Assembly (NCBI RefSeq): GCF_002954265.1 | Contig: NZ_PPSL01000001.1 | Location: 806,001-870,000, forward strand | DNA length: 64,000 bases | Direction: 5' to 3' | Origin: Flavipsychrobacter stenotrophus | GTDB lineage: Bacteria > Bacteroidota > Bacteroidia > Chitinophagales > Chitinophagaceae | Part shown: positions 1-8,578 of the stretch, in pieces | Numbering within the stretch: the first letter of the stretch is position 1 | Layout: each line of letters begins with the position of its first letter | Position numbers and translations under genes: made by a program | Notes under the pieces: model-generated | Database searches by the model: none | Seen by the model: the letters and a program-made list of their open reading frames with translations, nothing else | What the model was told of the DNA's origin: nothing

Positions 1-528
1 AAAATACTTACAGGCCGCATCTGTTGCCCTTGCTACGTTAAAACGTTCATCAACTTCATCGCTTATTTCAAGGCCATAGCGTGGACCGGTATCCTTCATA
101 AACTGCCAGAAGCTGGACGCGCCGACACCCGACACCGCATTCTGCTGTAAAGAACTTTCAGCTACTGCTACATATTTAAAGTCATCCGGAATACCGTTGG
201 CTTTCAATCGCTCCTCAATAACCGGCATATATCTGCCTGCTAGTTTCAGAATATACAGCTGACTACCATGCACATAGTAGTTAACTATCATTTCCCTGTC
301 CAATCGTTCTTTTACTTCCCACCTGTCCAATGGCACCGCCTCACCGCTAAAGTCGAGGCTGGCTGGCAGGGCAGGGGAGAACCACTTATATTGTGGTCTG
401 CCCTCATTATTCACTTCTACTGTTGTGGCTCCCGGTTCGATCTTGCGTGACGCTATGCCTGCAACCACGGCTACTCCAATAGCCAGCCCGCAGAAAAAGT
501 AAATGACAGGTTTTGTTTTAAACTTCAT
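1..528 (-). CDS. Lytic transglycosylase, N-terminal part (cut by window edge)
   Basis: The 176 codons visible run from ATG at 528 to the window edge without a stop; the C-terminal part lies outside. A short hydrophobic segment follows the start (residues 7-23, YFFCGLAIGVAVVAGIA), a signal anchor. The later part reads as a SLT/MltD-type catalytic domain: KYVAVAESSLQ holds the likely catalytic glutamate, followed by SGVGASSFWQFM and the ERFNVARATDAA segment typical of the family. Such enzymes cleave the MurNAc-GlcNAc bond of peptidoglycan in the periplasm. The fold assignment is from motif recognition; the class within the family is not certain. Confidence 0.85.
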   Translation of the reverse strand, partial: MKFKTKPVIYFFCGLAIGVAVVAGIASRKIEPGATTVEVNNEGRPQYKWFSPALPASLDFSGEAVPLDRWEVKERLDREMIVNYYVHGSQLYILKLAGRYMPVIEERLKANGIPDDFKYVAVAESSLQQNAVSGVGASSFWQFMKDTGPRYGLEISDEVDERFNVARATDAACKYF

Positions 529-585
529 TTGTTGCATTTGACTATAAATTTACTCAATATCTCCCATTGTTGGTATGACCAAAAT

Positions 586-616
586 CAAAAAAGAGCGGAT
601 GAACCGCCCTTTTTCT
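586..616 (-). terminator. Intrinsic terminator of the OmpA gene
   Basis: On the minus strand AAAGGGCGG, a short loop and CCGCTCTTT form a stem (one G-U pair) followed by a T-run, 18 bases past the stop of the OmpA-like gene. Confidence 0.65.
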
Positions 617-633
617 AAAATAGGAATCATTTA

Positions 634-1479
634 TTAGTTCTTCATCGTGGTCGTATTGGTATTCAGCAGATCCATCAACTCGTCTAGTTTAGGTTCGAGT
701 ATGATCTCTGTTCTGCGGTTTAGACCTCTGCCGGCTGGTGTAGTGTTCGTTGCGATCGGGTCATAATACGCACGACCACTTGCCACAACACGCTTTGGCG
801 AAACATTATAGTCATCGATCAATACGTGTGCAATCGAAGTAGCACGTCCCACGCTCAAAGCCCAGTTGTCAGCATACATCTTATTGTGTATAGCTATACT
901 GTCTGTGTGGCCTTCTACATCTATATTTATGTCGTTACTGTTATTCAGAACCTGCGCTACCTTAGACAATGCTTCTTTTCCCTTAGGATTCACAACTGCA
1001 CTACCTGATGGAAACAGTAAATTCTCCTGCATAGATATATATACTCTGCCATTCTTCATGCTTATGGTCAATTCATTGGCGTTAAACCCTGTTAGCGCAT
1101 CCGCTATTTTCTGGCGCAATGCCTCAGTAGCCTTTTGTTGCTGATCCAATAGTGCCTGCATTTGCTGCATACGTAGTCTCTGTGCAGCTACCTGCTCCTT
1201 GGTCATATTCAATTGACTCTTGGCCGAGTTCAGTTGATTATTGGTCGCCTGGTAATCAACGCCCAACTGGTTTAGGCGGTTGTTCATATCGCTAATACTG
1301 CCGGACAGCATACTTACTGTGTCGTTCAGGCCGCGCACTCTGCCGTTGAGCATATCGATCTGTTTCTGATTCATATCAGCTCTGTTTCTTTGGGCCAGGT
1401 ATTTCTTCTTGGCTACGCACGAACTTAGGAATATCATGCAAAGGCAAATGCAGATGGAACTTAATGCTAATTTTTTCAT
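634..1479 (-). CDS. OmpA-family lipoprotein
   Basis: A 281-residue protein. I start it at ATG 1479 rather than the longer in-frame start at 1512 because this gives a clean lipoprotein signal, MKKLALS...MIFLSSC, with the lipid-carrying Cys in the lipobox LSSC. The middle (about residues 35-130) is a heptad-like coiled coil rich in Asn and Gln. The C-terminal ~110 residues form an OmpA/MotB peptidoglycan-binding domain: DVEGHTDS, NWALSVGRA and GLNRRTEIIL are its signature stretches. Expected place is the outer membrane with the OmpA domain bound to peptidoglycan. No partner gene adjoins it. Confidence 0.9.
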   Translation of the reverse strand: MKKLALSSICICLCMIFLSSCVAKKKYLAQRNRADMNQKQIDMLNGRVRGLNDTVSMLSGSISDMNNRLNQLGVDYQATNNQLNSAKSQLNMTKEQVAAQRLRMQQMQALLDQQQKATEALRQKIADALTGFNANELTISMKNGRVYISMQENLLFPSGSAVVNPKGKEALSKVAQVLNNSNDINIDVEGHTDSIAIHNKMYADNWALSVGRATSIAHVLIDDYNVSPKRVVASGRAYYDPIATNTTPAGRGLNRRTEIILEPKLDELMDLLNTNTTTMKN

Positions 1480-1582
1480 GGATGTGTTTTTATATACCCA
1501 TTCCAAAATCATGCCAATAGACTATTCATTCAATTTATTTTGCCATTCTTGTCAAGTATTACCTAAATGTCACAGATTTAGG

Positions 1583-1590
1583 TATTTTTG
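1583..1590 (+). promoter_or_regulatory. -7 promoter box, TATTTTTG
   Basis: Matches the Bacteroidota TAnnTTTG -7 box, 30 bases before the ATG of the C1 peptidase gene. No good -33 TTTG sits at the expected spacing, so this is a weak call. Confidence 0.35.
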
Positions 1591-1620
1591 TTTCACTTCT
1601 ACAAAAGAGGGTTCCAACTA

Positions 1621-2805
1621 ATGAAAAAACTCATGATGCTTTCGGTGGCTATTTTGCCACTTGTAGTTAACGCTCAGGACAATCTGGTGGCCAAACTGGA
1701 TGCCAACAAGAGCGATAACGCTAAGAAATATGAATTTACAAAGATCATCAACCTTGAAAATACAAGCATAAAAAACCAGGCTAGTTCTGGTACGTGCTGG
1801 AGTTACTCTACTAATTCTTTCCTCGAAAGTGAGATGATGCGTATGGGCAAATCTCCTGTTGAACTGGCTCAGCTCTACAGCGCACGCCGTGTTTATGAGG
1901 AAAAAGCAGACAATTATGTGCGTATGCATGGTTCTGTTGCATGGGGCGATGGCGGTGCCTGTCACGATGTGATCAATATGTACGCTAAGTATGGCGCAAT
2001 GCCACAGGTAGCTTACACTGGTCTTCATTATGGTACCAACAAAAACAAGTTTGCCGAGTTTCAGGCTATGCTGAAGGCTATGTTGGATGCTGTTGTTTCT
2101 AATCCCAATGGTAAGCTCACTCCATCGTGGAAGACAGCCTACACTGCTGTATTAGATGCATACCTCGGCCCTGTTCCTGAAACCTTTACATGGGAACACC
2201 GCACCTATACTCCTAAGAGTTTTGCTCGCGAGGTGGTAGGTATTCACCCTGAAGATTATGTAGAATTGTCATCATTTACCACTGCACCTTATTATAAGAA
2301 GACCATCCTTATGGTTCCTGATAACTGGTCGTTTGACAAGGTGTACAACGTGAAGATGAATGATATGACAGACATCATAGACAATGCTTTGAACAGCGGT
2401 TTTACTGTAGCATGGGCTACCGATGTAAGTGAAAAGTACTTTAGCTGGAAGAATGGGGTAGCTTATGTACCTGAAAAAGATTACGAAGACATGGACGATT
2501 CTGCAAAGAAGCACATGTTCGATGGCCCTATGGACGAGCGCCACATTACACCTGAAAGTCGCCAGGCTGCATTTGATAGCTACGAAACTACTGATGACCA
2601 TGGTATGCATATAGTAGGGTTGGCAAGAGATCAGAATGGCCGCAAGTACTATATCGTTAAGAATTCTTGGGGAGATAAGAACGATCATAAAGGATATATC
2701 TATGTTTCCAAGGCTTATGTTCGTTACAAGACCACAGCTATCTTGCTGCATAAAAATGGCATACCTGATGAGTTGCGTAAGAAGATGGACCTGAACAGAG
2801 AATAA
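1621..2805 (+). CDS. C1-family cysteine peptidase (aminopeptidase C / bleomycin hydrolase type)
   Basis: The 394-residue form starting at 1621 has a signal peptide (MKKLMMLSVAILPLVVNAQ), so the enzyme is exported, unlike cytosolic PepC. An upstream in-frame ATG at 1588 would hide this signal. The papain-like catalytic set is visible: Gln53 and Cys59 in NQASSGTCWSYS, His330 in HGMHIVGLA and Asn348 in VKNSWG. Length and the AQLYSARRVYEEK segment fit the bleomycin hydrolase/PepC branch found in Bacteroidota. Likely role is peptide trimming in the periplasm or outside the cell. It stands alone between divergent ompA and metF. Confidence 0.9.
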   Translation: MKKLMMLSVAILPLVVNAQDNLVAKLDANKSDNAKKYEFTKIINLENTSIKNQASSGTCWSYSTNSFLESEMMRMGKSPVELAQLYSARRVYEEKADNYVRMHGSVAWGDGGACHDVINMYAKYGAMPQVAYTGLHYGTNKNKFAEFQAMLKAMLDAVVSNPNGKLTPSWKTAYTAVLDAYLGPVPETFTWEHRTYTPKSFAREVVGIHPEDYVELSSFTTAPYYKKTILMVPDNWSFDKVYNVKMNDMTDIIDNALNSGFTVAWATDVSEKYFSWKNGVAYVPEKDYEDMDDSAKKHMFDGPMDERHITPESRQAAFDSYETTDDHGMHIVGLARDQNGRKYYIVKNSWGDKNDHKGYIYVSKAYVRYKTTAILLHKNGIPDELRKKMDLNRE

Positions 2806-2945
2806 CTTTAAAACTCAAAAGTAAAAACTGAGAAGTAAAAACCTCCTACCTGTTGAATGAGTGACGGATAGTGTTTATAACACTTTAGGTTTTGACTTTT
2901 ATCTTAATATAAGTGCTGCTTTTGATAAACTCAATAGCGGCACTT

Positions 2946-2975
2946 TTTGTTTTAAGCCTATTATACTTACTTTTG
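2946..2975 (+). promoter_or_regulatory. Promoter of metF
   Basis: TTTG at 2946-2949 and TACTTTTG at 2968-2975 are 18 bases apart, a good match to the Bacteroidota -33/-7 pattern. The ATG at 2984 lies only 8 bases past the -7 box, so the transcript should be leaderless or nearly so. This supports the start at 2984. Confidence 0.6.
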
Positions 2976-2983
2976 CTACAGTC

Positions 2984-3937
2984 ATGAAACTAACACAACA
3001 CGTAGCAGAAGCTAAAAAAACTATCATTTCTTTTGAAGTTTTACCCCCTACTAAAGGCAGAAGTATAGACTCCCTGTTTAGTACGCTCGATCCCTTCATG
3101 GAGTTCAAACCGTCATTTGTGAATGTTACCTATCATAGGGCAGAACAGATATACAAGAAGCGGACAGATGGCAGCTTTGAAAGGGTAGAGATACGCAAAA
3201 GACCAGGCACCGTAGGTATTTGCGCCGCACTCATGAATAAGTACCAGATAGAGGCCATACCACATCTTATATGTGGTGGCTTTAGTATGGAAGAGACGGA
3301 GAATGCCTTAATTGACCTTCACTACCTGGGTATCAAAAACGTGTTAGCCCTTCGTGGCGATGCTGCCGCCAATGAAAAGTTCTTTGTGCCGCATCCGCAT
3401 GGTCATAATTATGCCGAAGAGCTGGTGAAGCAGATCATCACCCTCAATAAAGGCCAGTACATGGAAGACGATATACTGGACGGTGTAAAGACAGACTTCT
3501 GCATAGGTGTTGCCGGCTACCCCGAAAAACATTTTGAGGCTCCTAATCTGGATATTGATGTTGCCAACCTGAAGCGCAAAGTGGATCTGGGTGCAGACTA
3601 CATTACTACACAAATGTTTTTTGACAATAATCACTACTACGACTATGTGGCACGTTGTAATGCAGCGGGTATAAATAAGACCATCATTCCGGGGTTAAAG
3701 CCATTGTCTACCAAGAAGCAACTAACTATAATACCTCGCGTATTTAATGTAGAAATACCCGTAGAATTATATACCGAAATAATGAAGTGCAAGACCGACG
3801 CCGACGTTGAATTGGTAGGTACAGAATGGTTGCTTAACCAGTGTCGCGACCTTTTAAAGAACAACGTTCCCGTATTGCACTTCTATACTTTATCTAAGCC
3901 GCATATCATTTATAATGTGCTGAAGCAGTTGTTTTAA
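2984..3937 (+). CDS. metF: 5,10-methylenetetrahydrofolate reductase
   Basis: A 317-residue flavoprotein that reduces 5,10-methylene-THF to 5-methyl-THF for methionine synthesis. Family marks are SFEVLPPTKG near the N-terminus (the SFEFFPP-type motif), FVNVTYHRAEQ, PHLICGG, NVLALRGD, the VGVAGYPEKH-type stretch (here GVAGYPEKH) and DYITTQMFFDN in the FAD/folate-binding barrel. Length is normal for bacterial MetF. A longer frame reaches back to 2861, but it would start inside the promoter and its extra residues do not match the family. Confidence 0.93.
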   Translation: MKLTQHVAEAKKTIISFEVLPPTKGRSIDSLFSTLDPFMEFKPSFVNVTYHRAEQIYKKRTDGSFERVEIRKRPGTVGICAALMNKYQIEAIPHLICGGFSMEETENALIDLHYLGIKNVLALRGDAAANEKFFVPHPHGHNYAEELVKQIITLNKGQYMEDDILDGVKTDFCIGVAGYPEKHFEAPNLDIDVANLKRKVDLGADYITTQMFFDNNHYYDYVARCNAAGINKTIIPGLKPLSTKKQLTIIPRVFNVEIPVELYTEIMKCKTDADVELVGTEWLLNQCRDLLKNNVPVLHFYTLSKPHIIYNVLKQLF

Positions 3938-3962
3938 ATGACACGAAACAGAGTGCCATTTC

Positions 3963-3998
3963 AATAGAGTTGCTCAAGAGGCAGCTCTATTTTGTTTT
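3963..3998 (+). terminator. Terminator after metF
   Basis: AATAGAGTTGC (3963-3973) pairs with GCAGCTCTATT (3981-3991) across a 7-base loop, followed by TTTGTTTT. Confidence 0.65.
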
Positions 3999-4023
3999 CG
4001 GCAACTACATGTCGACAATATGC

Positions 4024-4629
4024 TCATTTAAGGAACGGTGGATCTTTAATTGTTTCCAGAAATCCCCTCAATGATTCAGGTTTCATAAGTAGTGTAAAGG
4101 CTATGCCATATAGGGCGCCCCACAAATGTATTCCGTGAGCTATATTATCTTCATTTTTTTTATTCATGAAGTATGAATAAATAATGTAGCCAATGGCAAA
4201 CAAAATAAAATAAACGGGGATGATGAACTTGATATATACTATACCCCATGGCCGGAATAGCACCAGTGCAAACAGTACGGCAGATACGGCACCACTTGCA
4301 CCACAAGCCCGGTAGTTGGGGTTGTCTTTTTGTTTGGCGTAGTCATTAAGGCAAGACAAGACTGTGGCTGATGTGTAGAAAACGATGAACTGAGTCTCAG
4401 AAAATACATGTCCTTCCAACTGGGTGCCAAAGAAATAGAGGGTAAGCATATTGAAGAACAAGTGCCCGAAATCGGCATGTATAAAGCCTACCGATAGAAA
4501 GCGAAAAGATTCTTTTCTATTTTCTTTCATTTCATACGGATGCAGGCACAAGCTATTAAAGACAGCCTCGTTGCGCATAGCTATAATTGACACAATGCTG
4601 GTGATGACGATAATACCAATGGTAAGCAT
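4024..4629 (-). CDS. Rhomboid-family intramembrane serine protease
   Basis: A 201-residue integral membrane protein with about six hydrophobic segments. The rhomboid core is readable: GHLFFNM (His56, Asn60) in the second transmembrane region, the nucleophile in GASG (Ser112) and the base in HLWGALYG (His168). Rhomboids cut substrates within the membrane. Its stop-to-start distance to the upstream DUF2167 gene is two bases, so they form a likely operon (DUF2167 gene first). Substrate unknown. Confidence 0.88.
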   Translation of the reverse strand: MLTIGIIVITSIVSIIAMRNEAVFNSLCLHPYEMKENRKESFRFLSVGFIHADFGHLFFNMLTLYFFGTQLEGHVFSETQFIVFYTSATVLSCLNDYAKQKDNPNYRACGASGAVSAVLFALVLFRPWGIVYIKFIIPVYFILFAIGYIIYSYFMNKKNEDNIAHGIHLWGALYGIAFTLLMKPESLRGFLETIKDPPFLK

Positions 4630-4631
4630 CC

Positions 4632-5690
4632 TTATTCTTTTTCGTCTATTAGTGTTTCAGCGTTTCCTGTATAGGTGTTGGTCTGATCGGTATGCGTATC
4701 CGCATTGTTTTCGGCAACAGGTATAGTTTCTTGACGCGTATTATACTGATAATTCTGGGGTTCGTATTCCGGTTCCTTTTTACGGCTGAACCATCCCGCC
4801 ACTTTCTTCCTGAAGGCTGCAAACCCACCAAACATTGCCAGCAAGATCAGCTTTATGTTCTTTAGTAACAATACTATAAGCCCCGTTTTAGCTATCAGCT
4901 TTCCTGCTATCAGGCCGCCTATTGTATATGCTGCAACCTTATCTATAGATGGGTTAAAATCCGAATATTTATTGCCGTCGTTGAATGTGGTTATTTTCAG
5001 TACATCAGGTATGTGTTTGTTGATATCAGCAAGCTGGTCCATGCGGCCCACCGCATTAAGGCTTAGTACGCCTTTTCTGCCTAGTACCCTTACATCATAA
5101 TTCAGGGTAAGTGTTGAATTAGCGTCATCCCCGAATTGTACTTTTTTAGCCCAGTGCAGCACCTTATTCTCTTTGTCGTAGTATGGCTTTGCAGCCCAAT
5201 CCAGCAGGTGGATCGACGGATAGCCTTCCTTTGCCCTTGCCTTGTTGTTTTCGGCTTCTTCTCCCTGTACGTTCTTGAGCAGATCGTCGTAGTTGATCTT
5301 ATCTGCATCCTCGTCCTTTACATAACCCGACTCATCATAGGTGACTACAAAAGACCACGAATTGGTATCAATAATAGTATAGTGTTCAGCAACTATCATC
5401 CCCAATATGCCATCGCTTTTGGGATTGCCCCACAGCTCGTGAACGATCATTTCAGCCTTATCAGCCGGTATGAACTTATATCCGGCGGGGATATTAAGTG
5501 TGGCAACATCCTTTATTGCTATTTTGCCGTGCTGGAAGTTTAGTGAAGCGTCGAAAGAATCAACATAGTGCTTGACCATTGCCTGCTGCAGCGCATCGCT
5601 GTCCACTTTTTCTTTCCCAAACAATCCGTTTGCCAATAAAATAGCGGAAAACAAAAAGATCCTGAAAGGATTACTTAGTGCGTTGTTCAT
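4632..5690 (-). CDS. DUF2167 membrane-anchored protein
   Basis: A 352-residue protein with a signal peptide (about residues 8-25) and a hydrophobic C-terminal region at about residues 255-292 (AAYTIGGLIAGKLI...LLLKNIKLILLAMFGG) followed by a polar tail rich in Asn, Gln and Thr. The body carries marks of DUF2167: GKIAIKDVATLNIPAGYKF, WGNP, LGMIVAEHYTI, WSFVVTYDESGYVKDEDA and LLDWAAKPYYD. Members are widespread but without known function. It precedes the rhomboid gene in the same direction. Confidence 0.85.
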   Translation of the reverse strand: MNNALSNPFRIFLFSAILLANGLFGKEKVDSDALQQAMVKHYVDSFDASLNFQHGKIAIKDVATLNIPAGYKFIPADKAEMIVHELWGNPKSDGILGMIVAEHYTIIDTNSWSFVVTYDESGYVKDEDADKINYDDLLKNVQGEEAENNKARAKEGYPSIHLLDWAAKPYYDKENKVLHWAKKVQFGDDANSTLTLNYDVRVLGRKGVLSLNAVGRMDQLADINKHIPDVLKITTFNDGNKYSDFNPSIDKVAAYTIGGLIAGKLIAKTGLIVLLLKNIKLILLAMFGGFAAFRKKVAGWFSRKKEPEYEPQNYQYNTRQETIPVAENNADTHTDQTNTYTGNAETLIDEKE

Positions 5691-5865
5691 TTATTCGTAG
5701 TGTTTATTGTTATAGTAAAACGCCGACAATATAGGCTAACTTATCGTAGAACACAAATAATGCGGTTTACATTGCCGCAGTAAAATCGTTACCGGTAACC
5801 TGAAAATCTTTGTGTGTGTCTTCATATTTGTAATATAGCCGACATTCAGTTAGCTGTTAGGGTTA

Positions 5866-5873
5866 TACTTTTG
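5866..5873 (+). promoter_or_regulatory. -7 promoter box, TACTTTTG
   Basis: TAnnTTTG box 15 bases before the ATG at 5889; the -33 position is weak. Confidence 0.45.
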
Positions 5874-5888
5874 CATTAAATATCAATT

Positions 5889-6902
5889 ATGAAGACAATA
5901 TTCAAGCACATAGCCATAGCAGTACTTGGCCTTAACTCATTTTATAGTCATGCGCAGCAGGTGCCTAAAGTGGTAGTCGCAGAACATTTTACCAACACTT
6001 GGTGTAGCATATGTGCCAGCAAAAACCCGCCGTTCTTTGCTAATCTTGCTAATTTTTCGCAGGTACTGCATGTGGCTTATCATCCCAGTGCGCCTTATCC
6101 GGGCTGTCCGCTAAGCATGCATAATGCAAGTGAGGCCGATGCCAGAACTAATTTTTACGGTATCTACGGTGGTACCCCAAGAGTCGTCATCCAGGGCAAT
6201 GTACTTGGTTCGGGGACCTCCTTTGCTGATCCTAACATATTCTCGTCAGTATCAGGCAGTACGTCGTCATTTGTTATGGCGGTCGATCTTAGTCGCATTG
6301 GTACAGATTCACTACAGGCTGAAATAAGAATAAGGAAAACGGATACCAGTTCACTTACCTCCGCTATGTTGTATGCCGTTGCCACAGAAGATACGGTAGT
6401 GCTGGCGTCAGGAAATGCTAATGGTGAACCCCGAAACTATGATGTATTCAGAAAATCATTTGTTGGTAATGCATCCATCTCTGTTACCCTGCCTGCCGCA
6501 GTGGGTGATTCCATTGTAATTGCAAAGCGAATAGCCACTAGTTCGGTCTGGGTATTAAGCAGGATGACCGCTACAGCGATGTTGCAGGATGCTAACAAAG
6601 TAGCTATACAAGCCGTCCGTTCAGCTAAGATCCCGCAAACAAGCGGTATTGATGTTGCCAATAATACAGACCTTATTGAAGTATATCCTAACCCCGCTAC
6701 ATCACAGTTATTTATAAAGAAGTTACCATCATCAACAATGCGATACCAGATGATAAACCTTAGCGGCAGCGTAGTTTCAAATGGGGAAGTAGATAGTTCT
6801 TTATCTTTCATTGCGGTTGATCAACTACCTGCAGGTATATATGTTCTTTCATTGAGTGGAGCAGGTATGATGTATCGGTCGGTTTCGTTTGTAAAAGAAT
6901 AG
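5889..6902 (+). CDS. Secreted thioredoxin-like (Omp28-type) protein with T9SS sorting domain
   Basis: A 337-residue protein. Residues 1-22 are a signal peptide. The next part is thioredoxin-like: HFTNTWCSICASKNPPFF carries a CxxC (CSIC) and GGTPRVVIQG gives the cis-Pro loop, as in Omp28-related proteins. The last ~80 residues form a type A sorting domain for type IX secretion: VYPNPATSQLFI, then beta-rich sequence ending MYRSVSFVKE. So the protein should cross the outer membrane by T9SS and be attached or released at the surface. It is a single gene with no partner beside it. Confidence 0.85.
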   Translation: MKTIFKHIAIAVLGLNSFYSHAQQVPKVVVAEHFTNTWCSICASKNPPFFANLANFSQVLHVAYHPSAPYPGCPLSMHNASEADARTNFYGIYGGTPRVVIQGNVLGSGTSFADPNIFSSVSGSTSSFVMAVDLSRIGTDSLQAEIRIRKTDTSSLTSAMLYAVATEDTVVLASGNANGEPRNYDVFRKSFVGNASISVTLPAAVGDSIVIAKRIATSSVWVLSRMTATAMLQDANKVAIQAVRSAKIPQTSGIDVANNTDLIEVYPNPATSQLFIKKLPSSTMRYQMINLSGSVVSNGEVDSSLSFIAVDQLPAGIYVLSLSGAGMMYRSVSFVKE

Positions 6903-6978
6903 GGGATTTGAACTACTTGTTACCGTTTCATTACTGTACCTATATATAATAGAAGGAAAAGACCGCGACGGCTAAAAT

Positions 6979-7581
6979 TTACAAAGCCATCTGTGCCTCA
7001 ATAGCATTACTGTCTACACCACGCTTATACAAGTTGCGGCTCACCTTGTGGGCCTGCAGGTAACCATTGGGGAAGGGAACGAAATAGTTTTCGAGTTCGG
7101 CCTTCGACAGATCTTTGCTCAGCCACCAGTCGCGGCGCTCTGGTGGTATGATCAGCGGCATGCGCTTTTTCTTATTGTGTATCTCAGCCATCAGCTCATT
7201 GGCTGCCGTGGTAATGATGGAAAATGTCTTTACCTGCTTATCTTCTTCTTTATTGTACCAGTCGGAATACACGCAACCCAGTGTGAGCAGTCCGCCATCT
7301 TGCGGATAGATATAGAATGGCTGGCTGGTTTTATCCGGTTGCTCCTGGCCTTCATAAAATCCTGTAAGTAACAGCAGTCCTCTTTTGGGGAGTATGTAAT
7401 CCTTGTATGTACGTTTGTCAAAGATCTCCTCAGCCTTTGGCAGCAGCGGCATGGTGAATGCCGTAGCATGGAAATAAGAAACAAACTTGTCCATCTTTAT
7501 CAGGTCGCGCAGATCGGGTTCCACCTTATCGAAATATCCTTTTGCCTGGTCCTGGTTGGGGGTAGCTACGCGGTTGCACAT
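6979..7581 (-). CDS. SRAP-domain (YedK/HMCES-type) abasic-site protein
   Basis: A 200-residue protein starting MCNR; after Met removal Cys2 is the residue that crosslinks to abasic sites in single-stranded DNA in this family. Other family residues are Glu77 in GFYEG (usually GFYEW) and His135 with KKRMPLII (usually HxRMPvil). SRAP proteins shield abasic sites in ssDNA during replication. It is the last host gene before the left dif site at 7731-7758. The link between an ssDNA-repair gene and a neighbouring ssDNA prophage is probably chance. Confidence 0.88.
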   Translation of the reverse strand: MCNRVATPNQDQAKGYFDKVEPDLRDLIKMDKFVSYFHATAFTMPLLPKAEEIFDKRTYKDYILPKRGLLLLTGFYEGQEQPDKTSQPFYIYPQDGGLLTLGCVYSDWYNKEEDKQVKTFSIITTAANELMAEIHNKKKRMPLIIPPERRDWWLSKDLSKAELENYFVPFPNGYLQAHKVSRNLYKRGVDSNAIEAQMAL

Positions 7582-7730
7582 TGTTGCAATTTAGGGAAAT
7601 ATGAAACAATGATTAAAGGACTGTCTAAGATACAAGACAGTTCCATTATTCATCGCTAATCTTATTCCATAGCTCCGACATTGGTTAACACTACGTAACA
7701 TGGGAGAGCGTGGCTGCGACGCATATCCGT

Positions 7731-7758
7731 TTGTTCTATAATTTACATTATGTTAAAT
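7731..7758 (+). other. Left dif-like site (attL)
   Basis: The 28-base layout of a dif site is clear: XerC-type arm TTGTTCTATAA (7731-7741), six-base spacer TTTACA (7742-7747) and XerD-type arm TTATGTTAAAT (7748-7758). The XerD arm is identical to that of E. coli dif and the XerC arm shares its ATAA end. A second copy in the same orientation is at 18916-18943. XerC/XerD act here to resolve chromosome dimers and are used by Xer-dependent phages to integrate. Confidence 0.8.
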
Positions 7759-7960
7759 AGAAAATTGCGCATTGAAAAACAGCGCTGTAGAGCACTGCAA
7801 AAACCAACTATTATACACCCTATGGATGAAATAAATTTAGCTATAAAAACGATAACCAGTAAATCAAGGAACTTTATTTTTTAGTAAATTTTACAACCTG
7901 TTTTTAATGAATCTATTAGGCATAAAATTTAGCATTCTGTAAACTTCTGACAAATCTATA

Positions 7961-7988
7961 TTGTTTTTGTCGAAAAACCTTACTTTTG
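7961..7988 (+). promoter_or_regulatory. Promoter of the 8002 gene
   Basis: TTG at 7961-7963 and TACTTTTG at 7981-7988 lie 17 bases apart; the ATG follows 13 bases later. Confidence 0.5.
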
Positions 7989-8001
7989 AAAAAATATTGT
8001 T

Positions 8002-8211
8002 ATGAAACACTTCGGAATCAAAAGCGAGATTAAAGCAGAAATCTATAGGCAATATTCGTCTGTAGTTGATTTTCTTGAAAAAAATCCCGAGTTGAATGTA
8101 AGTGAAAGCGGCATTTGCCAACGTTTAGACCCCACTAGGGGCTGTAACTTAACAAAGTTGATGCCTATAGTGTCTGCGCTTAAAATGCAGCTTGCTTTAA
8201 AGCGTGGATAA
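8002..8211 (+). CDS. Small protein of unknown function (left end of prophage)
   Basis: 69 residues, basic and predicted helical, with no membrane segment. It has its own promoter and a terminator, and is read against the direction of the viral genes, just inside the left junction. That position is where a lysogeny regulator would be expected, but I see no convincing helix-turn-helix. The frame starts MKHFGIKSEIKAEIYRQY and ends SALKMQLALKRG. Confidence 0.6.
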   Translation: MKHFGIKSEIKAEIYRQYSSVVDFLEKNPELNVSESGICQRLDPTRGCNLTKLMPIVSALKMQLALKRG

Positions 8212-8237
8212 GAAATAAAAATAAAGAAATGAATATA

Positions 8238-8262
8238 CCCTGCCCTATCGGACAGGGTTTTT
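8238..8262 (+). terminator. Terminator after the 8002 gene
   Basis: CCCTG at 8238-8242 pairs with CAGGG at 8253-8257, with further inner pairing, followed by TTTTT. Confidence 0.7.
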
Positions 8263-8316
8263 AAATTTACAGAATTTGGCATTAGTTTTGTTTAGAAATC
8301 GCTAAAGTAACTGAGC

Positions 8317-8547
8317 ATGAGTAGGCCAACAGGGAATAAAAATAAAAAAGCTGCATTATCAAAAGAAAGGGATAATTGCGGAACGTGCAAAAGGCGCAGG
8401 TATGCAGAGTTCATGATACCGCTACTAATGCCTTATCCCGGACACTTACATAAAAAGAAAACAAGGTATTTCTGCAACACTCCTGAATGTTTGCCCAAAA
8501 ATTGGGAAAACTTCGTTACGCAAATGCCGCTACCTGGATTAGATTAA
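8317..8547 (+). CDS. Small protein with four cysteines (possible zinc ribbon)
   Basis: 76 residues, strongly basic. Two cysteines are spaced CGTC (residues 21-24) and two more lie in RYFCNTPECLP (about 53 and 58), a layout that could bind zinc. I do not recognise the family. It ends one base before a perfect bidirectional terminator and faces the nuclease-like gene. Confidence 0.55.
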   Translation: MSRPTGNKNKKAALSKERDNCGTCKRRRYAEFMIPLLMPYPGHLHKKKTRYFCNTPECLPKNWENFVTQMPLPGLD

Positions 8548-8573
8548 GAAGGCCTGCATTAATGCAGGCCTTC
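8548..8573. terminator. Bidirectional terminator, perfect 26-base palindrome
   Basis: GAAGGCCTGCATT and its exact reverse complement AATGCAGGCCTTC are adjacent; the site sits between convergent genes ending at 8547 (+) and 8579 (-). Confidence 0.85.
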
Positions 8574-8578
8574 TTTGG

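Larger units (their letters stand above)
7582..8001. other. Intergenic tract holding the left element junction
   Basis: No gene larger than a 20-codon frame (MDEINLAIK..., near 7820-7882) is visible. The tract holds the left dif-like site (7731-7758), and to its right about 240 bases of AT-rich element sequence ending in the promoter of the 8002 gene. Confidence 0.6.
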